Below the pieces are notes generated by a model that saw nothing but the letters and a program-made list of their open reading frames with translations, did no database searches and was not told the DNA's origin. From CAYVLI01 sp964452105 [NCBI: uncultured Nitrospinota bacterium] (GTDB lineage: Bacteria > JAUXIQ01): DNA of 9,084 bases. Location: positions 1-9,084 of the forward strand of contig CAYVLI010000080.1 in assembly GCA_964452105.1 (NCBI GenBank), written 5' to 3'. The first letter of the stretch is position 1. Every line of letters starts with the position of its first letter. The translations under genes were made by a program, and so were the position numbers. This document shows positions 6,799-9,084 of this stretch, piece by piece.

Positions 6799-7200
6799 AT
6801 GAAGAAAGATATAATACCTTTCACCGCGGATTTGGGAACGGAAGTAGCCTTCTCACAGGCCGTCAGGGTGGACAAAAAAGATCTCTCCAACTTGCTGTTT
6901 ATCTCCGGTCAGGCTTCCATCGATGAAAAGGGTGGCGTAATGGGCAAAGGGGATATCAAGGCGCAGACCAGGCAGACCCTGGAAAACATGAAAAAAGTGC
7001 TGAATCAATTGGGCGCCGGGATGGACGATGTGGTCAAAGTCACCATCTTCGTAACGGATATGAGCCATTTCAAAGAAATACACGAGGTGCGCAGAGAGTA
7101 CTTCAAAAGGGGAAACTACCCCGCCAGCACCATCGTAGAGATAAACCGCCTGGCCAATGACGACCTGATGATCGAGGCAGAAGCCATAGCGGTGATTTGA
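6799..7200 (+). CDS. RidA (YjgF/YER057c/UK114) family protein lacking the catalytic arginine
   Basis: The family forms trimers; true RidA hydrolyses reactive enamine/imine intermediates from amino-acid dehydration. This member has 133 residues, standard length. Family landmarks are LLFISGQASID (32-42), the AQTRQTLENMKKVL helix (55-68), DVVKVTIFVTDM (77-88) and IEAEAIAVI at the C-terminus. In RidA the loop reads PARS with an essential arginine (R105 in the enterobacterial enzyme). Here it reads PAST, so the arginine is replaced by S110, while the conserved glutamate near the C-terminus (E128) is kept. This places it in one of the Rid subfamilies without the arginine, whose reactions are mostly unknown; classical imine deaminase activity is unlikely. 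AGGAGG (6783-6788) precedes the ATG. It lies 29 bp after the MscS gene and 28 bp before the LarA-like gene, so it is probably co-transcribed with the latter and functionally linked to it. Confidence 0.93.
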   Translation: MKKDIIPFTADLGTEVAFSQAVRVDKKDLSNLLFISGQASIDEKGGVMGKGDIKAQTRQTLENMKKVLNQLGAGMDDVVKVTIFVTDMSHFKEIHEVRREYFKRGNYPASTIVEINRLANDDLMIEAEAIAVI

Positions 7201-7228
7201 TCCACGCTTTAGAGGCGGGCATTAAGCC

Positions 7229-8482
7229 ATGAGCTATCCCAGGATGTTTAAAATCCGGCAGGAGTTCCCTGCAGGCTGCCTCGCCGACGTCGATGGTGCA
7301 GTCCGGAAAGAGCTCCGTCGCATAAAGCTCGCAAAACTCGTGAGACCGGGCGATGAAATAGCCATCGCAGCCTCGGCCAGAGGAATAAGGGATCAGGCAG
7401 TTGTCATCAGAGCGCTGGTCGAGGAACTCAAGGGGGCGGGGGCAAGGCCTTTCATATTTCCCGCCATGGGTTCTCACGGAGGGGCCGAAGCCGAAGGGCA
7501 AGCCGCTCTGCTCAGGGAGTACAACATCACCGAAGAATTTACAGGTGCGCCCGTTCGGTCTTCAATCGATGCAGATTTGATAGGAACAACGGATAGAGGC
7601 ATACCCGTCTATGCGGATAGAAATGCCTGTGCTGCACAGGGAATAGTTCTGGTCAACAGGATAAAGGCGCACATCGATTTCGAGGGAGCGCAGGAGAGCG
7701 GTCTCTATAAAATGACGGTCGCAGGATTGGGCAAACCCATCGGCGCTAAATATTTTCACCTCTATGCATCAAATTTCGGCTATCACAGCGTATTGCGCGA
7801 GATGGCAGTCCTGGCGCTCGAGATGCTTCCAATAATCGCCGGAATCGGAGTCGTGGAAAACGCTCGTGGAGAAACGGAAACGGTCAGGGCCCTCACACGG
7901 GAGCAAATAAAGGATGGCACGGCAGAAGCAGAGCTCCTGAAAAGAGCCAGGAAAAACATGGCCAGACTCCCCCTCGAAGAAATCGACCTCCTCATAGTGG
8001 ATGAAATAGGAAAGGACATAGCCGGCTCCGGTCTAGACACAAACGTCATAGGCAGAAAAGGGGAGATGCATACCTGGCAGGCGCAAAAGCCGCACGTTAA
8101 GAGAATATTAATCCGGGGTTTGACAAACAAGACCATGGGGAACGCCCTGGGCATGGGCTATGCGGACTTTACCACCAGGAAACTGCTGGACGGGGTGGAT
8201 TACCAACAGACTAATGTGAATGCCATAACCTCTCACGCAGTCCACGAGGCCAAAATACCCATGGTAATGGAAGATGAAAAGAGCGCCGTGGATTCTGCTC
8301 TGAGCACCCTCGGCCCCGTTAAGCCGGAAGATACGCGCGTGGTGCATATAAAAAACACGCTGGAACTTTCAATTTTCGAAGCCTCCAAGGCTTGCCTCGA
8401 AGAGCTCAAGGAAAAGCAAAATATAAAAATAGACTGTGAAACAGGCGAAATGAGGTTCGATGGCGAAGGGAACCTGGCCTGA
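7229..8482 (+). CDS. LarA-like (DUF2088) protein, probable nickel-pincer-dependent racemase or epimerase family member
   Basis: This 417-residue cytoplasmic protein is of the lactate racemase family, close to the usual LarA length. LarA uses a nickel-pincer nucleotide covalently bound to a lysine and racemises a 2-hydroxyacid by hydride transfer. The residues known in the Lactobacillus enzyme (R75, H108, H174, K184, H200) have candidate matches here: R51 (ASARG), H83 (GSHGG), H148 (RIKAHIDF), K161 (GLYKMTVAG) and H177 (GAKYFH). The spacing H-H is 65 (66 in LarA) and K-H is 16 (16); the H-K distance is 13 instead of 10. These numbers come from memory of LarA. The rest is distinct from classical LarA, for example GSHGGAEAEGQ (81-91) and NALGMGYADFTTRKLL (305-320). 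No cofactor genes (larB, larC, larE) are in the window. The ATG at 7229 has only a weak GAGGCGGG site ahead. Substrate unknown; the neighbouring RidA-family gene hints at amino- or hydroxyacid metabolism. Confidence 0.85.
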   Translation: MSYPRMFKIRQEFPAGCLADVDGAVRKELRRIKLAKLVRPGDEIAIAASARGIRDQAVVIRALVEELKGAGARPFIFPAMGSHGGAEAEGQAALLREYNITEEFTGAPVRSSIDADLIGTTDRGIPVYADRNACAAQGIVLVNRIKAHIDFEGAQESGLYKMTVAGLGKPIGAKYFHLYASNFGYHSVLREMAVLALEMLPIIAGIGVVENARGETETVRALTREQIKDGTAEAELLKRARKNMARLPLEEIDLLIVDEIGKDIAGSGLDTNVIGRKGEMHTWQAQKPHVKRILIRGLTNKTMGNALGMGYADFTTRKLLDGVDYQQTNVNAITSHAVHEAKIPMVMEDEKSAVDSALSTLGPVKPEDTRVVHIKNTLELSIFEASKACLEELKEKQNIKIDCETGEMRFDGEGNLA

Positions 8483-8506
8483 ACCGGACTAAGCTGGCCA
8501 CTCTTT

Positions 8507-9084
8507 TCAGGTAGCAGCGTCTATTATAACGTCCACCGCAGGACCGATCGCCTTCAGAACCCTCTCCCGGGTGTCTTCATCAGAGACCATAATCTTGTTT
8601 ACCAGCTCAAAGAGTTGTGGGTTTTTCTCTTTGAGCAGCAGCAATGAATCATCGGTTGAGGGGTATTGGCCACGCCGCAGGCGCTCCAACTCAAAGAGAT
8701 AGCCCTCTTTTGTCGGCTCCCCCCCTGTGCCACGAAGCTCGACCTGTTTCAGATATTTCAACTCTTCTTCCTTGACCCGAAACTCTTGGAAAGTTCTTTC
8801 GTCGTAAATGAGTTCCCTGAGGCCTCTGGAAAGTTCGTAGAATCCGCTGTCCTCCATGGCCTGTCGTCGCACCTGCTCTATCTCTTCCCGGGAAGATGCC
8901 GCTCGGCCCCTCCCCTCCCTCCTATCACCGGGCTTGAGGCGATATATGCGCTCCACACCATGTTTATCATCAAGCGATATCTTTAAGATAACCTCATTTT
9001 TTTCTTTGTCGTAAAACCATTCCTTGAGAAGTGAGAGCATGGAAAATGTTCGGCCATCCGGCCCCTGTTCCTCGTCCTCGAACA
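8507..9084 (-). CDS. Unrecognised protein, 3' part; reading frame continues beyond the window
   Basis: I do not recognise this protein. The visible part is charged, Glu/Arg/Lys-rich and mostly helical by composition, with no signal peptide or membrane segment. An ATG at 9040 would give 177 residues, but it has no ribosome binding site. The frame stays open upstream to the window edge (FEDEEQGPDGRTFS before that Met), so the gene very likely starts outside and 9040 is internal. Counting from that Met, residues 9-36 look like a short beta unit (DKEKNEVILKISLDD, then ERIYRLKPGD). A Glu/Arg-rich helical middle follows (about 40-120), and the end is hydrophobic helical (LLKEKNPQLFELVNKIM and VLKAIGPAVDVIIDAAT). 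It converges on the LarA-like gene with 24 bp between stop codons. It could be a structural or regulatory protein; no function is claimed. Confidence 0.7.
   Translation of the reverse strand, partial: FEDEEQGPDGRTFSMLSLLKEWFYDKEKNEVILKISLDDKHGVERIYRLKPGDRREGRGRAASSREEIEQVRRQAMEDSGFYELSRGLRELIYDERTFQEFRVKEEELKYLKQVELRGTGGEPTKEGYLFELERLRRGQYPSTDDSLLLLKEKNPQLFELVNKIMVSDEDTRERVLKAIGPAVDVIIDAAT

Noticed and set aside
8475-8506. Possible terminator (TGGCC, 16-base loop, GGCCA, then CTCTTTT) after the LarA-like gene
   Set aside because: The stem is only 5 bp with a large loop and the T-tract is interrupted, so it is too weak to call.
1-9084. Defence island, CRISPR array, prophage or transposon
   Set aside because: No spaced direct repeats, transposase, integrase, nuclease or phage structural signature was seen; the genes are metabolic and transport housekeeping types.

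Overview
The window holds nine protein genes on ordinary chromosomal-looking DNA of intermediate GC. No tRNA, rRNA, CRISPR array, insertion sequence or phage gene is visible. The gene set (old yellow enzyme with an Fe-S cysteine cluster, MIP18-Mrp fusion, type II NADH dehydrogenase, lactate racemase-like protein, a DUF432-like protein next to an MscS channel) fits a bacterium with an anaerobic or syntrophic lifestyle. Dehalococcoidia (Chloroflexota) or a deltaproteobacterial lineage are my best guesses, but this is inference from gene style only. Shine-Dalgarno sequences (AGGAG/GAGGGA type) precede most genes and decide several starts.

Layout: (1) 6-1181 (+), a single-domain old yellow enzyme, possibly starting upstream of the window, followed by an open, coding-like tail after its stop. 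(2) 1334-2428 (-), Mrp/ApbC Fe-S carrier ATPase. (3) 2753-4063 (+), type II NADH:quinone oxidoreductase, divergent from mrp across about 320 bp of AT-rich regulatory DNA. (4) 4066-4863 (-), alpha/beta hydrolase, tail to tail with ndh with only 2 bp between stop codons. (5) 5096-8482 (+), a four-gene same-strand run: DUF432-like protein, MscS-type channel, RidA-family protein, LarA-like (DUF2088) protein. It is preceded by a possible 13-codon leader ORF. (6) 8507-9084 (-), an unrecognised protein that runs off the right edge.

How they may work together: the DUF432-like protein and the MscS channel probably form a functional pair at the membrane. The RidA-family and LarA-like genes are 28 bp apart and are probably co-transcribed, which suggests a small metabolic module for a hydroxy- or amino-acid-derived compound. 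NDH-2 feeds NADH electrons into the quinone pool, and Mrp serves Fe-S cluster delivery. The old yellow enzyme and the hydrolase are stand-alone catabolic-type enzymes of unknown substrate.

The most interesting points are four. The LarA-like protein keeps the expected spacing of nickel-pincer and catalytic residues (H83, H148, K161, H177). The RidA homologue lacks the family's catalytic arginine. The DUF432-MscS pair looks like a dedicated gene couple. A mini-ORF with its own ribosome binding site lies just ahead of that pair.
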